A stretch of 64,000 nucleotides of DNA from Chloranthus sessilifolius (GCA_021018995.1 CM037593.1:40933810-40997809), one strand, 5' to 3'; shown: positions 22,440-33,941, counted from the stretch's first letter. Program-made: numbers and translations. Notes: generated by a model not told the origin, from the sequence alone.

Positions 22440-23870
22440 AAAGGAGAAGCTCTTGCAAGGTTGTGAGCCAGCAGTTCTAAAACCGACAGCGCGCTTGTCG
22501 CGATTGAAACGAAGGAGCTGCGAAAATACCTCATGAAGAAGTCGCATACGGTTGGAAATTTATTCATCGCGTGGTTGATTTGGATCCTCGCGAGCACGTA
22601 AGCATGCATCTCGGAACCTCGCGTAGTTCCCGGTAACCTCGCGAGCTTCAAAGAAGAAATCCACCGAGAACCTAGGGAGGAAGAAAAGCTATGCTGAAAT
22701 CCACCTGCGAGTCCTCATCAGCGATTAACATTTGAACCTCGCGAGCAAAAAAAGCTGAACCTAGCGAAGATCAAAGCGCTCCAAATGCAACCTAGCGACT
22801 AAAGCCTTGAAGAAAAGTAAACCTTGCGAAGCCTACCTCATGAGAACTCGTGAAGAGCTTAATGCTCAAACTCCAAGCTGCGACAACACCAAAATTAAGC
22901 GATTGAAGTTCCCCAAAGATCCGCAAGGGTAATCCAAGAACTCGCACGTGAGTCGATGCATGTAAAAACCTAGAAGCATTCTAGAAGCCTCGGAGCACAT
23001 GGTAAGAAACAAAAAGAAAATCCCTATTTCGGCACACACAGAGAATGTCCCCTCTATGCCGGAGTGCCAAGAAGAACCTACCACTCGGTTTTTGATGAAA
23101 TTGTAGTCTCAAGAAGCAAGCCAGGGAGAGGGAGTGGTACTTCTACTCAACCTCAAGAGAGAGCTGATTGGCTCCCAATACATGAAAGGGAAGTTAGAAC
23201 CCCCAAGAGTACCACCAAAACTGCTATAAATCTAGCTAGTCTATATGACTCGTTGGATTCACTGTGGCCCGCCTTACCCCTTTCCCCGAGGAAGAGCTGC
23301 ACCTTGGGAGCTGCACCTTGGGAGCTCACAGCTCTGTTTCTAACCTCATGAAGTAGTTACAGGACCTAGAAATTCACTATGTCGCGTGGTTCGGTTGGAA
23401 CCTCGCGAGCTGTAGCACGATTTGGGACCTCATGTACTGTTTCTAACCTCGCGAAGTAGTCGCGCAGTTGGAAATTCACTCTGTCGCGTGGTTCAGCTGG
23501 AACCTCGCGCGGTTCTCATGTAGACAGTGACCCCGCGAAGATGAAATCTACCTCGCGAGAACCTAGCGAGGGAAAATTCTGCCTGGAAAACCATCCGCGC
23601 GAGATCCTGTCAGCTGATTAAAAGACTTGCATTTGAACCTCAAGGCGTGAAAAAGCGCAAAAAAGCAACCGAGCGAATCCTTTTAGCATGCGTTTCAACC
23701 TCGTGAGCTTTGGCGAAATTGCACAAACTCATACTAATCCAGCGAAATCATATCCTGAAGCTCCCCACCATCTGCGAGGGTAATTCAAAGAACCTTTACA
23801 CGCCCCAATGCATGTAAAACCCGAGGCTTTTGCTTTTACACACAATAAATCAGACACTAGAAAATCGCAA
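22440..23870. repeat. GC-richer block with CCTCGCGAGC words, two diverged direct copies
   Basis: Words such as AACCTCGCGAGC, with the palindrome CTCGCGAG, recur more than ten times in a block unlike the rest of the MULE. The order of landmarks in 22600-22980 (CCTCGCGAGC..GCGATTAACATTTGAACC..CCGCAAGGGTAATCCAAG..GATGCATGTAAAA) repeats in 23490-23830 with many changes, so it is a diverged direct duplication with about 500 bp between. It may be an insertion of another repetitive element, possibly a decayed LTR pair, but no LTR ends or TSD were found. Confidence 0.55.
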
Positions 23871-24420
23871 CATAATATTATAACTAAAGGCTTCATGTAC
23901 TGTCATTTGAATGTATAAAGGCATAATTTGTAGCAACAATAAGATGTAAATCAGCATTGAATCGACTTGATAAGGTTGATACCATTGGTAACAATGAGGC
24001 GTAATTTACTCATTAAGAATTATGTTGTTATAGACATTAAGAAACCGTACAAGCCACATCAAAACAGATAAGAATTATCTGCACAAGCCACATCAAAAAG
24101 AATTATCTTTGTACAAGCCACATCGAAAACCCACATTTAAAATCCTATTATAGACATTAAGAATTATGCCTTTATACATTAAGAATCCACATCGAAAACC
24201 CACATTCGAACTATTATAATTAAAACAACTGTTATAGACATTAAGAATCCGGTACATAATAACAACTCAGTATATTCATCAAAATGAGGTTTCAAATATA
24301 TACTCTGTCATAGATATTACAAACTGTTATAGGAATTAAAAACTCATGTACATAAAACCAGCCATGTACTCAGATCTCAATCCCATGTACTTAAAGCAGA
24401 AGGTACAAAAACTCATGTAA

Positions 24421-27400
24421 TTGCTCACATTTCTTCAACAAAAAAACCCATGTACATTCAACAAAAAACTACAAACAATTTTTTCTTTGAAAACCAACCA
24501 CTTCTTCATCTACGCTTTTGCATTCGTTCTAGAATCAGCTTTTGTCCGTGCTCCACTACTTGAATTGGTGGTAGAAGTCGAGACCGAGGCTAGAGTCCCA
24601 CATGTAAGGAGATGGAGGTCAGGGTCCACTAATTGAAGGAGCATCGGTGAGGTCCTCTAATCAAGTATCTGGGGTCCACAACTTGAAGAAGCGGCGAGGA
24701 TGGGACACGTGGCTTGTTGATTCCTCCACGCATTTATAGTAATATACAAATTGTCAAGAGAATGAGGTGTAATTTATAGTAATATTTTCCTAAAAAATAT
24801 ATAACTTACAGGTATCTTGCCCTTTGTCATCCATCGCTTGGTTCACCCTAGTTTCCGACCCTCCTCTCTACAATAGTACATGTAAACAAACACAATCAGT
24901 TGGGTCATTTTGCGATGAAAAACTAAAATAGACTTCATAATTTTTTTACCTTTGCTTGTTTGCATCCCGCTTATTATGCCCCACCTCTAGACATTTGGTG
25001 CACCTCATTTCACACCTTTCTTGGACAGCTTTGATGGATCACCGCTCATCAGTTCTCTCCTTCGCTTCTTAGGCCTCCGGCTCTCTTCTTCACATCTGGA
25101 GGCATCATAATCGCATCATTGGTATTTGGCCATTGCTCTCTACCACTTATCGGTTTCAAAAAATTACTATAGCACTTTAGGTACGTAATCACCTGCATCA
25201 ATCATGGCGACTCTAGTGGATCCTTGTTGATGTATTTCATCAGCTATCAGCGTGGACACAAGGAGACCAGAGCTCCCACCTTCGACAACTACAAATCCTC
25301 TTCATCAAGTCCAACGCAAAGTCGCACCCCATGAGCACCAACTACCTCAAAGCCGTCGTCACCACACCATCTTACGATCCATACACCATTTGCCTCCTTC
25401 ATCTTCTCAATCTTTTCACTATTTTTGGACAAATAGGTCCTCGGACCTTCATCATTGCATCCCTTCTCTTCACGGTTTCCATAAGGATGACCCTTATTCT
25501 CTCTAGCATTGTCAAGATGGGCTGATCCTAGCCGATAATATTGTAATTAAAGCTCTCACAAAGGTTATTCAGTATATCACACTTCACCCAAGTATCAAGT
25601 GTGATCTACTCCAATTCAAAGGTGGTCTTGCCACCAACCATTCATAAGCTCTAACATCCTTCTCATTCATCTCACCATTACCCTTTTAAATTGGGAATTG
25701 TTGTCACTCTAGCTGCCCTCCATAGGATATCTTTCAAGTGAAGCCTTGAAGTCTTTCTTGAAATTGTTATAGAGGTGTCGCATTACGTAATCGATGGGCG
25801 TAACAAGGAAATAAGTTTGGATTTGCATCAATGAGCCCCTTCATTTGTCGCTCATGAAGGTATAGTGAGCAAAATTCTCAACCACAAGATCGCTCTCAAC
25901 AACTCTAAAACCACGTCCATGTCTTCTCCTTCCCCTTTTCCACAACAGCATATGAAAAAGGATAGATGCATTTGTTTGCACCAATCGCAAAAGCGGATAA
26001 CAGAATGCCACCATGGGGCGCCTTCAAGTGACATCCATTGAGACCTATGATAGGTCGACAACCATCTATAAACCCTTTCTTGTAACCCCAACACACATAA
26101 AATCTTTTGAACTTTACCACTCCTTGCACACCACTCACGGCTTCACAAGCACCTTTACAGCTTGTCTCGGATTTGTATTTCTTATCTCCTCGTACCCCCA
26201 TAACAACAACTTAAACCGAGTGCTTGAAGATCCATCTGCCATTTGCATTATCACCTTCCTTGCCCTCAGAGAGACTTTTTGAATATCAACCTTCACATTT
26301 CTCTCGGTCTCTATTGTGCTCACTAGTGATTTAACTGCCACGAGGATTCAATCTAATCCTTTCCCCATACCTCTTCACTATCCAAATAGTAGTCACCCAA
26401 GGCACTTCAAAAGTTCTACTAGATTGTGTTGGTCATTTAGGTTTTCACTCTATAAATTGCATCATTTGGTACATACGAGCAATAGATCAACCAAGGGCAG
26501 CATTTCTTACATATTGCCCTTATTTTATCCCTATCATTTTTTACAAAGCTTATCTCTCTACCACACCTTATGGCATACTCCTTCACGACTTCCTAAAAAT
26601 CGCATGCGTCTTGACCTCCAACCCACCACGGAAAGTTGGGCTTCCTATATCCGTCTTCTCATTAAATACCAAAGATGTTCACTAATCTCTTTTCCCTACC
26701 CCATCGGCCTCTGAATCGCTGTCTAAACTTCTCAACTCGTCCACTGAAGAAGGAGGATGGGATAACTCTCCCATATCCATCTTCTCACCTTCAACTATGG
26801 ACCCTCATTCCCTACCTTTATACTTTCTAACCCGCAAACTCGAGTGCATCCACGAACTCATCGAACAACGATCATCATCGAGAGATCAAGTAATCACTAT
26901 CCCATATCTCATCTCCGAAGACGAGGATGGGATCATGGGTCATAATCATCATTACTCTCGTATCCAAAATGCTTTGACCTATATCAACACTACCGCTCTT
27001 CCTTTACTTGCAAAATAGGGCCTTGCCCTTATCAACACTACCACTCTTCCCTTCGGCTTGTGAACTCCTGCTCCGTGTTGTAGTTGTTGTCCTTACAACT
27101 TGTTCATGCTGGACTTGGCTTTCTTGGGTATCCACATTCAATGGTAAGAGAGGAGCCATAAACACATCAACTACTCCATCGTAACCAATCAATTTCCTAA
27201 CTCCAAGGTGCATATCGCCGATGACAACAAATTTGCCTTGAATAGTACTATAGAACTCTACGGAGCTAAGGTATCCCAACTCTTCAGCCATACGAAATAG
27301 CTCCAATAGGGACATCTCATCACTGTGGCAATGATCAAAGAAGCTCAAACGACCTCTTCTATATCCTTTGATGTCTGGTGTACCTCGAAAACTGCCTCCA

Positions 27401-28171
27401 TGAAATAACTTAATCGTAAAATTACCTGAGCCTTTATCTGCACATTAAACAAATAAAGCAATGCTCGCATAAGAGTCACAACTCATAGATAAGCAACATA
27501 GTATAAGAATATATTTACTGAAATATAGGTATTTTGTGATACTAGTTTGATACCATGTGGAGATATAGGTTAAAACAGTTTGTTAAATCTGGGAAATATA
27601 GGTATTTTGGGCTATATCTGGATTGATCTAGGTTAAATCTGAGAGATATACTAGTTTTAACCTATATCTGGGAGATATATGTTAAAACAATTTTGTCAAC
27701 TCGAGCTTACATTGTATGTACCTTACATTATAAACCCTATATCTCCACTAGTTTGATACCATGTGGACATATATAGGTAGCAACATAACTGAAGTCGAAG
27801 CCCAAAATTGAAAAATAAAATCAGAGATACAAGAGAAACATCATTTTCATAATCAGTATTTACATAAGCCCATTTTTACGCATTTACATCTGCATTTATA
27901 TAAACCCTTTTTCAGATTTACATAAACCCTTTTTTACGCATTTATATAACCCTTTTTTCGCATTTACATAAACACTATTTTTCCGAATTTACATAACCCT
28001 ATTTTTTCTGCATTTACATCATCAACATTTACATAAATACATAAATACAAAAAATATAGATAAATCAATAAATCCACACAAATATTGACACAAATCGGAT
28101 AAAATAAATCCAAAATCGAACTTACCGTAACGAGGGGTCTTGCCTGCACCTTCTCTCTTACTCCAAACCAT
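24421..28171 (-). pseudogene. MuDR-type MULE transposase, degenerate
   Basis: The minus strand holds the parts of a plant MULE transposase in order. Exon 1 is 28126-28171 (MVWSKREGAGKTPRY; ATG about 125 bp inside the right terminal repeat), then a GT-AG intron 27438-28125. From 27437 down comes a PB1-like N-terminal domain (FTIKLFHGGSF..YRRGRLSFFDHCHSDEMSLLELF). The linker is Ser/Thr-rich. At about 26135-26341 is the MuDR-type segment (VDIQKVSLRARKVIMQMADGS). At 25852-26201 is the MULE catalytic region (KGFIDGCRPIIGLNGCHLKA, then FAIGANKCIYPFSYAVVE), with the first catalytic Asp in the FIDGC block. At 25700-25800 lies NNFKKDFKAS, and near 25000 a zinc knuckle (CTKCLEVGHNKRDA) whose last Cys is changed to Ala. 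The tail near 24550 is Ser/Thr-rich. Several frameshifts and stops, for example near 26200, 26050 and 25830, rule out an active protein. Transposase would cut and rejoin the terminal repeats in the nucleus. Confidence 0.85.
27547..27690. repeat. Second copy of the MULE-internal direct repeat
   Basis: Matches 21668-21805 almost base for base over about 130 bp, including TGATACCATGTGGAGATATA and GGCTATATCTGGA, with one extra duplication (about 30 bp) in this copy. A further fragment lies near 27751-27775. It falls within the transposase first intron. Same orientation as the first copy, so it is not part of the terminal repeats. Confidence 0.8.
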
Positions 28172-28293
28172 TTTAACCCTTTCAAAATAGGGTATTTTAA
28201 TCTATGCGTAATAGAACGTAGAATCCGACTAGAAAATGAAGAAGAATATCCAAATCGGAAGACGAGAAAGACGAATAAGAAAACTCCTCAGAG

Positions 28294-28608
28294 AAAGAGG
28301 AGGAAGAAGGAGGAAGACGAAGAAGAAAGAAAGGGAGAGTTTACTGAGTTTTTTTGTATTTAAGGAGGTCACGTGTGCCTCACGTGACCTCTTTTCCCTC
28401 CAATTCGCCACGTCACCATCCACTTCAGCGCATCAAAGGGTTAAGAGCTCCACGTCATCAATTTCCGTCCATAAGATAACGAGAGGTGACGATAGGGGTC
28501 TGATTTTGGTACATTTGTATTCATTGGGGGTTTAGGTGATATTATGCGAAGTTCAGGTGCCTTATGGGCATTGAGGTGAAAGTTCAGGGGTTTTTTTGAA
28601 ATTTTCCC
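28294..28608. repeat. Right terminal inverted repeat of the MULE
   Basis: About 315 bp, inverse of 20264-20550. It contains an extra stretch of about 31 bp near the end, bounded by repeats of GTTCAGG(G/T), absent from the left arm. It probably drives the transposase on the minus strand. Confidence 0.9.
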
Positions 28609-28617
28609 TTGAGAATA

Positions 28618-29362
28618 TCAAAGTTTTTTATAGACTCTGTTTGAGTGGGAGTTATCTCACCAAGGAGCTTTAACCAAAAGATTTTACAGCGCACGTAATC
28701 CAAATGGGAGTGTTAGAAACACTCGAGTACATTAATTGAGTGGGAGTTCCTTCCACAATGTTTATTTTATTCTATTTTATTATCGACATTCCTTATACCT
28801 TTGATTATCATTTGATGCATATTTTTCATTTGACTCCATGCTTCTCACTATTATCATTATTAGCATATGCAATATTAGCTTGGGAGCATAAGTGCTCAAA
28901 TAAGGAAGCTTGGGCTACCGTGATCAGGCATTACGGTCATATAGCTTTTATCCTAATAGTTGGGTGATGGTTTTCACATGACGTACGTCGTAAGATATTA
29001 GGATAATATACCTTAGGGTATGAAGCTGGACGAATGCAGGTATGCACATAAGTGATTGTATTAAAGTGTGTATATACTGGTGTCACAAAACCACAAATAA
29101 TACTCTTGGGTTCATTAATGACAATAGTTTTTGTGACCATGAAATTGCCTTACTGTCAATTGTAAAGCATGGTACATTATAGGCATCAATTATTCATTAT
29201 TATAGTTGTTTCTTGAACTTAAGAGGATGTTGTATTGTACCAAGTTCTTTGAAAGTTAATGATTTTATAAAATTATAAGGATGGCCATCCACTTTTCAAA
29301 AGGACTAATTCATGAAATTATTTAAAACAATATTTTGGTAGTGTGTGGATCAAGTGGGAGAT
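28618..29362 (+). mobile_element. Copia remnant, 3' internal region
   Basis: Continuation of the element broken by the MULE. Repeated GAGTGGGAG words (28651, 28738) and AAGTGGGAG just before the LTR (29352-29360) look like polypurine tracts. No pol domain is recognisable. Confidence 0.6.
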
Positions 29363-29822
29363 TGTTGGGTGTTTGTGATCCACATACTAACCTCTTTTCC
29401 TTTACTTCCTAAAACTTGAATTGGTAAGACTTTCTATACTTGGCACAATAGGAATCACCATGCAATCTTGGTGGAATTCTTTACTAATCTTATAGGGTTG
29501 TGGTGATCCTTTTATAGAAGTAACACATCCTCTAGATTTAGTTTTCTTGATGGGCTAGGAAACAAATCAATGTCTATATAAGGAGGACAATGCCTTCTCT
29601 TTGTCTATTCTCAATGCTATTCCCATCAATAGAGATAGAAAGGAAAAGAGGTGGTTTGTCCTAAGAGTTTGGTCTTATACAGAGGAATTGCTGATCAAGC
29701 TCGTTTTCGCGATCATCTAGTCAAGTAAGTAGGATTTGGCCTACTAGATAGTTGTTGTATTTGATATGTTGATCAAATGATTCAAGCCTAGATCAATGGT
29801 TATTAGTTTAATATTCCTAACA
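29363..29822 (+). mobile_element. 3' LTR of the copia remnant
   Basis: 460-bp unit beginning TGTTGGGTGTTTG directly after a polypurine tract (AAGTGGGAGAT) and ending ATTCCTAACA, so TG...CA ends are present. It contains a TATA-like TCTATATAAGG at about 29573. The matching 5' LTR is missing, so no TSD or age estimate is possible. Confidence 0.82.
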
Positions 29823-31501
29823 AAAGGCCCATCAGAACCGCAGAAACAATAAACAAGAAAAATAGAAATAACACATAACAGTCCCATCGCATGCTTTTGC
29901 AAAGCACTGTCCCGCCGCATGACTCCTCACTCTGACCAGAGAGAAATTATGCCAAAGTCCCATCACACACCTTCACAACAACAGGTCCCATCGCAACCAA
30001 AATTCACACACAATCATCACCACTTGACCCCCGAATCCCGATCAACCAAATTCCTACCCCATCGGATAACCCAAGAACTGTCAAAGAAAGAAATGAATCA
30101 TCACTGACCCATCACGAGAGGCAAACACGGACCTTCTTTTCACCCCATCAACCCAACAATGGTCCCGTTGCGACACATGCGCACTACACTTCCCATCGCA
30201 ACAATCACCAGGCACCTTGTCGAAACAAATCAGGAAAGCACCACGCCAACACCCCCTAGATGCCCCCCATCGGGTTCATGTCTAGGGATGTGGCTAACAG
30301 ATCGAGTTCAAGTTGACCATAAACCTGCCCCGAACCTGACCCATTTGCACCCTAATTGGATGTCTCATGTCCGACCTAACCCGACCCAGCGGGTGCGAGT
30401 CAAGTTTATGTATATGAGCTGGTAAAAATATCGGATCGGGTCATGTATTGGGCCGAACTGACCGATTGAAAAATCTAGGTCGGACGGGTTGGTTCGAGTT
30501 TTAGATCGATCCAAGCCAACCTGTTAGCAGCCCTAATGAACCCAATGCCAACTTATAACCTAAACCCAAAACCCTAATAAGCAAAAAATGAAGAGAGAGA
30601 GAGAGAACAATCGCTGAACCTCATCCGCCTCACAAAATGCCCAAATCTAAGCACAACAAAGCTGGTAATATAAATCTACGTCCACGTTTGCTTATTATTG
30701 TTTTAATGTTTTATGGTTTAAATTTTGCCCAGAAATAAAATTTTGGGGTTTCCTGACTTATATTTTTTTTATTGATACTGGTTGTTTTTGTTTTGAGTAT
30801 TAATAATCATTTTTGTATGATTTCTGCTTTCCAGCTCTATATGGGTTTAGTTATTTTCCAATATATCATTTTACTAATTTTTATATAATTGTGTTTTGTG
30901 TTTAAATATAGTAAATTATACTACAAATTATGTTTTGATGAAAAAATTGTAGTTAGAATGGGCTATATTTGTGAGAATGTGTATTTAGGGGTGTAAGTTG
31001 AATATAGTAAATTGTATTGGAAATAATTTGTGGATTATATTGATAGGAGTTGTAAATACAGAAAATTGTAATCCTAATTACCCATTGTAGTTTATAGCAT
31101 AGTTGCAAGTGTTCTACTTAGTTTCAGCTGGAGGCAACATTTTTTCCTTGCCAGAGTAACCAAGTTCAGATTCGACAATCATTCGGTGGGGTGTCAGTAC
31201 AGTAATTGAGATAAATACGGGAAAGATTCGGGGAGAAATTCAGAGATTAACAAAATAGTAAGAAATTATTAAAATCTACAAAAATATATAAAGTTAAAAT
31301 GATGTATTTAAATAAAAAATTAAGTGTACTACATAGACCGCATGCATAAACAATTTACAATCTTAAAAAAATAATACAAAGCATGGTCAAAACATTTATA
31401 TTATTTTTTGGAAAAAGTTTGGCAGACCACCTAGTCGGAGAATTTTTCCAAAGCTTTGATTAGTTTAGATAGTTCCGTGTTAAAGTTCTTAGGGGGAAAT
31501 G
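29823..31501. other. Intergenic DNA with two short repeat types, no gene
   Basis: From 29880 to 30270 the word GTCCCATCGCA and variants recur about six times. From 30285 to 30540 there is a second copy of the degenerate repeat seen at 16670-16930 (AGATCGAGTT..GTTGACCATAAACC). A GA run lies at 30594-30606. At 30639-30668 a short ATG frame (MPKSKHNKAG) ends in a donor-like GGTAATAT, but no further exon was found. The rest is AT-rich. Confidence 0.5.
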
Positions 31502-31968
31502 TATGGTCGGCCCAAAAAATGAGTTAGTATTAGGTAAGTGGTGGGAGCACTAGGTGACTTAGTGCTCAGGTCACTTTTTGGGATGTGTGGCATGTGAAAC
31601 TAACATGTGTACTGTCGGATATTGCTACATGTTCTAAAGGTCTTTGATGGAAAAGATTGGGATGGAAAAACAATCTCCACCATTTGATTTAAAGCCGCCA
31701 AATGCCATCTAAAATTAATGACTACCATGTAAGTCCAACATACTGTTAATTTTGGAGGGCATTTGATTGCATTGAATCAGACAAGGGAAGTCATTTTTTC
31801 TTTCCAATGTTTTACCAAATAAATCTTGGGATTATAGGCGGCAAATCACATGGAACACAAATGGTTCCACAAGATACACATCTCAAAAAGTGACCTGTGT
31901 ATCAAGAGCGTCAGCTTTCAGGTCAGGTACTTAATACTAACTCAAATTTAAAAATTGGGGCAACCATA
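31502..31968. mobile_element. Inverted-repeat MITE candidate
   Basis: The left arm (TATGGTCGGCCC..GAGTTAGTATTAGGTA..AGGTCACTTTTTGGGATGTG) is inverted in the right arm (ACACATCTCAAAAAGTGACCT..TACTTAATACTAACTC..GGGGCAACCATA). No ORF. Its middle shares words with the elements at 10733 and 12868 (GGAAAAACAATCTCCACCATTTGAT). The TSD is not resolved. Confidence 0.55.
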
Positions 31969-32399
31969 AGGTAAAGGAAGGGGGGGGGGGAGATTACCTT
32001 TAACATAGTAGCCCTTACTGTTCCTTGACTAGGCCTAGCCACCTATTACCTTTTTCTTCTAAAATTTTAGGGCGAAATTGTCCTCCTAAGCTGCTACCCG
32101 GCTCCAAGGTAGTCAAATGGCATATGCGAACAGCATATGCCATTATACCATGGAATAAATTTTTTTTTTTCAAAAAATTCTCAAAAAATCCCAAAAAATT
32201 CTCAAAGTTTCTCATATTGATGAATAATATGTTTTGTGTTAATTTTGGGTTCTATTAATTTTGTAGTGTCTACAATGAGAAATAAAAGTATATAACCCAT
32301 AAGTTAGAAGGGAAAATATAAATTTCATTAATGTTAAACAAAAATGAACATAGGAACATACAAAAAAGAAGGAAAAGAGTAAATTCTAAGTTCTAAGTT

Positions 32400-33429
32400 C
32401 TAACCGACAATGGTATATCTTCATTGTTGTCACTTATCGCGTCCTAGCGGTATTGTGTACCGGGAAAAAATTCTACACATTGGTTTCTAATCCACAATGT
32501 TATATCTCCACCTCCACCTCCACCATCATTGTCACTTGCATTGCCGTCATCATCCGAATTGTCTCATTCTTCAACATATTGTTCTTCCTCCTCGATTTCT
32601 TCATCATCCGATCTCACTAAGGCAGTATCTATATCGTCTATGGGTGCTTTTTCATATATCTCGTCTTCTTATTCTTCTTGATGCAAGCGTGAACGTGAAC
32701 TACCTTCCACCACTGTCAATCTTCTCCTCTGCGCGGTAGGAAGCTCATCTCCAAAAGCGGCCTCTTTCACTTACTTCCACGTAAGATCCTCATCTATAAA
32801 TACTCGCTCATCGGAGGAATCTGCTATCCAAGGAGAGTTGGATAACAAGTCTATGAGAGAGATGAGATCATAGTGTCCTGGATGTTCATAGTGTCCTGGA
32901 TGTTCCTGATTTTTAAGAAAGCAATCCCATAGGTTTTGGTTGTATTGCACAAAGACCAAATCATTAAACTTTTTTTGCTCAAGTTTGTTCCACTTCTTCG
33001 TGTGTATCTATTTGAGAGAAACATATAATAAATATTAATATCTATTAAAATTTAAATAACAATTACATTAAAATTATGAGACTAAAAATGAAGTAAAAGT
33101 AAACTAGTTACCATCTCAAATGTACTATAATTCCGTTCACATGTTGAGGCGACACATGTAAGGCAAAGAACCTTAACGACAATCTTCTTCAATAATCCAC
33201 ATTTTGTCACCAAATCCACTCCATAAGACAACCACCAATCGACTACAAATATTAGTATTAATTAGATATATTTATAGTATTAAACAATAAATTTAGAAGA
33301 AATGAAATATAATAAAAAATATGTCATAAACATGCTTACTAGGTATTTTGGATTCCCTTTGTCGAACCATAATTTCTCTTCCGAACATCCCTTGAGCATT
33401 CTTGTATCGGTCAAAAGAGTTACTAATCC
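32400..33429 (-). pseudogene. hAT transposase, C-terminal exons
   Basis: Minus-strand exon series with GT-AG introns: 33340-33429 (SFDRYKNAQGMFGREIM), 33112-33242 (DWWLSYGVDLVTKCGLL..CERNYSTFEM) and 33007 downward (IHTKKWNKLEQKKFNDLVFV). The middle exon is the hAT C-terminal dimerisation domain, recognised by WW..YG and CERN.S.F. The last exon has a stop at about 32771 (TAA after DEDLTWK), then continues in frame as an acidic tail typical of the family to about 32480. An 18-bp tandem duplication gives HPGHYEHPGHY. The upstream exons lie at 52.2-53.8 kb beyond the nested insertions. Confidence 0.8.
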
Positions 33430-33941
33430 TGTGACAGTTCGGATTTCGATACTCCGAAACCCGTATCAGCACGATCCTCCAAACTGTGCCCCAAAACTAT
33501 GCACGGAACATTGATATAGCAAGCAATAATAAATAAATAAAGTAATAATTGCATAAAGCAGAAAAGTAACATGCCCATCTGGCATAACCAAAAGACAGTT
33601 CTACTTTCATGCTACTACATGAAAAGAGAACCGATCCGAACCATCAGTGATAAACAAATCACCCCAGATGGTTCGCCAAAAGAATAATCCAATTTAATTA
33701 CATTGTTTGACAAAAATAAAGGCTTGACATACCAAGCCGTACAATCTGCTCACAAAACTCTCTCTCAAAGTACTCAGCGGAGTCTCCTAGAAGAAGTCCT
33801 CGGGAGGAGGCTCCAACTCGCCCCCAGGCACGTAATCTGAAACACCCGGATCTACGTCTCCTGAAGCCTCAGCTGTTGCTAAAAAAGGACCTACGACGTA
33901 TAGTCTAAATGGGTGAGCTACATCCTAGCTCAATAGGGAAC
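33430..33941 (-). mobile_element. LTR D (Tekay-like subfamily A), 3' part, left of the nested insertion
   Basis: It begins TGTGACAGTTCGGA, the inverse of the LTR 3' end, and holds the hairpin (33634-33675) and acidic frame. It breaks at 33941 where the Tat/Ogre element starts and resumes at 50222. Together the two parts form a solo LTR of about 2.4 kb with flanks AATCC (33425-33429) and AATTC (52157-52161), a 5-bp TSD with one change. The LTR sits in the hAT transposase gene. Confidence 0.85.
33787..33890 (-). other. Terminal-exon-like acidic reading frame in LTR D
   Basis: On the minus strand an acceptor ...CGTCGTAG is followed in the shared phase by PFLATAEASGDVDPGVSD, then YVPGGELEPPPEDFF and TAG. 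It is open throughout and almost the same as LTR A without A's internal stop. Confidence 0.5.

Larger units (their letters stand above)
20264..28608. mobile_element. MuDR-type MULE (Mutator-like DNA transposon), 8345 bp
   Basis: Terminal inverted repeats begin GGGAAAATTTCAAAAAAACC at both ends. The direct repeat TTGAGAATA lies at 20255-20263 and 28609-28617, a perfect 9-bp TSD diagnostic of Mutator elements. The target was the copia remnant. Inside, a decayed transposase is read from the right terminal repeat leftward (minus), and a short GRF zinc-finger ORF is read from the left repeat rightward (plus). This convergent plan resembles MuDR with mudrA and mudrB. The element also holds a 130-bp direct repeat pair and a 1.4-kb block of CTCGCGAG words. 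Transposase decay means it is not autonomous now. Confidence 0.93.

Noticed and set aside
24421-27018. Plus-strand ORFs across 24.4-27.0 kb
   Set aside because: They are shadows of the minus-strand MULE transposase.
30639-30668. ATG frame MPKSKHNKAG followed by a GT donor, like a first exon of a nuclear basic protein
   Set aside because: Only ten codons and no downstream exon found up to 31500.
32090-32160. Exact left terminal repeat of the hAT element
   Set aside because: CCGGCTCC and GGCATATGCGA words are suggestive, but no consistent pairing with the right end or 8-bp TSD could be fixed.
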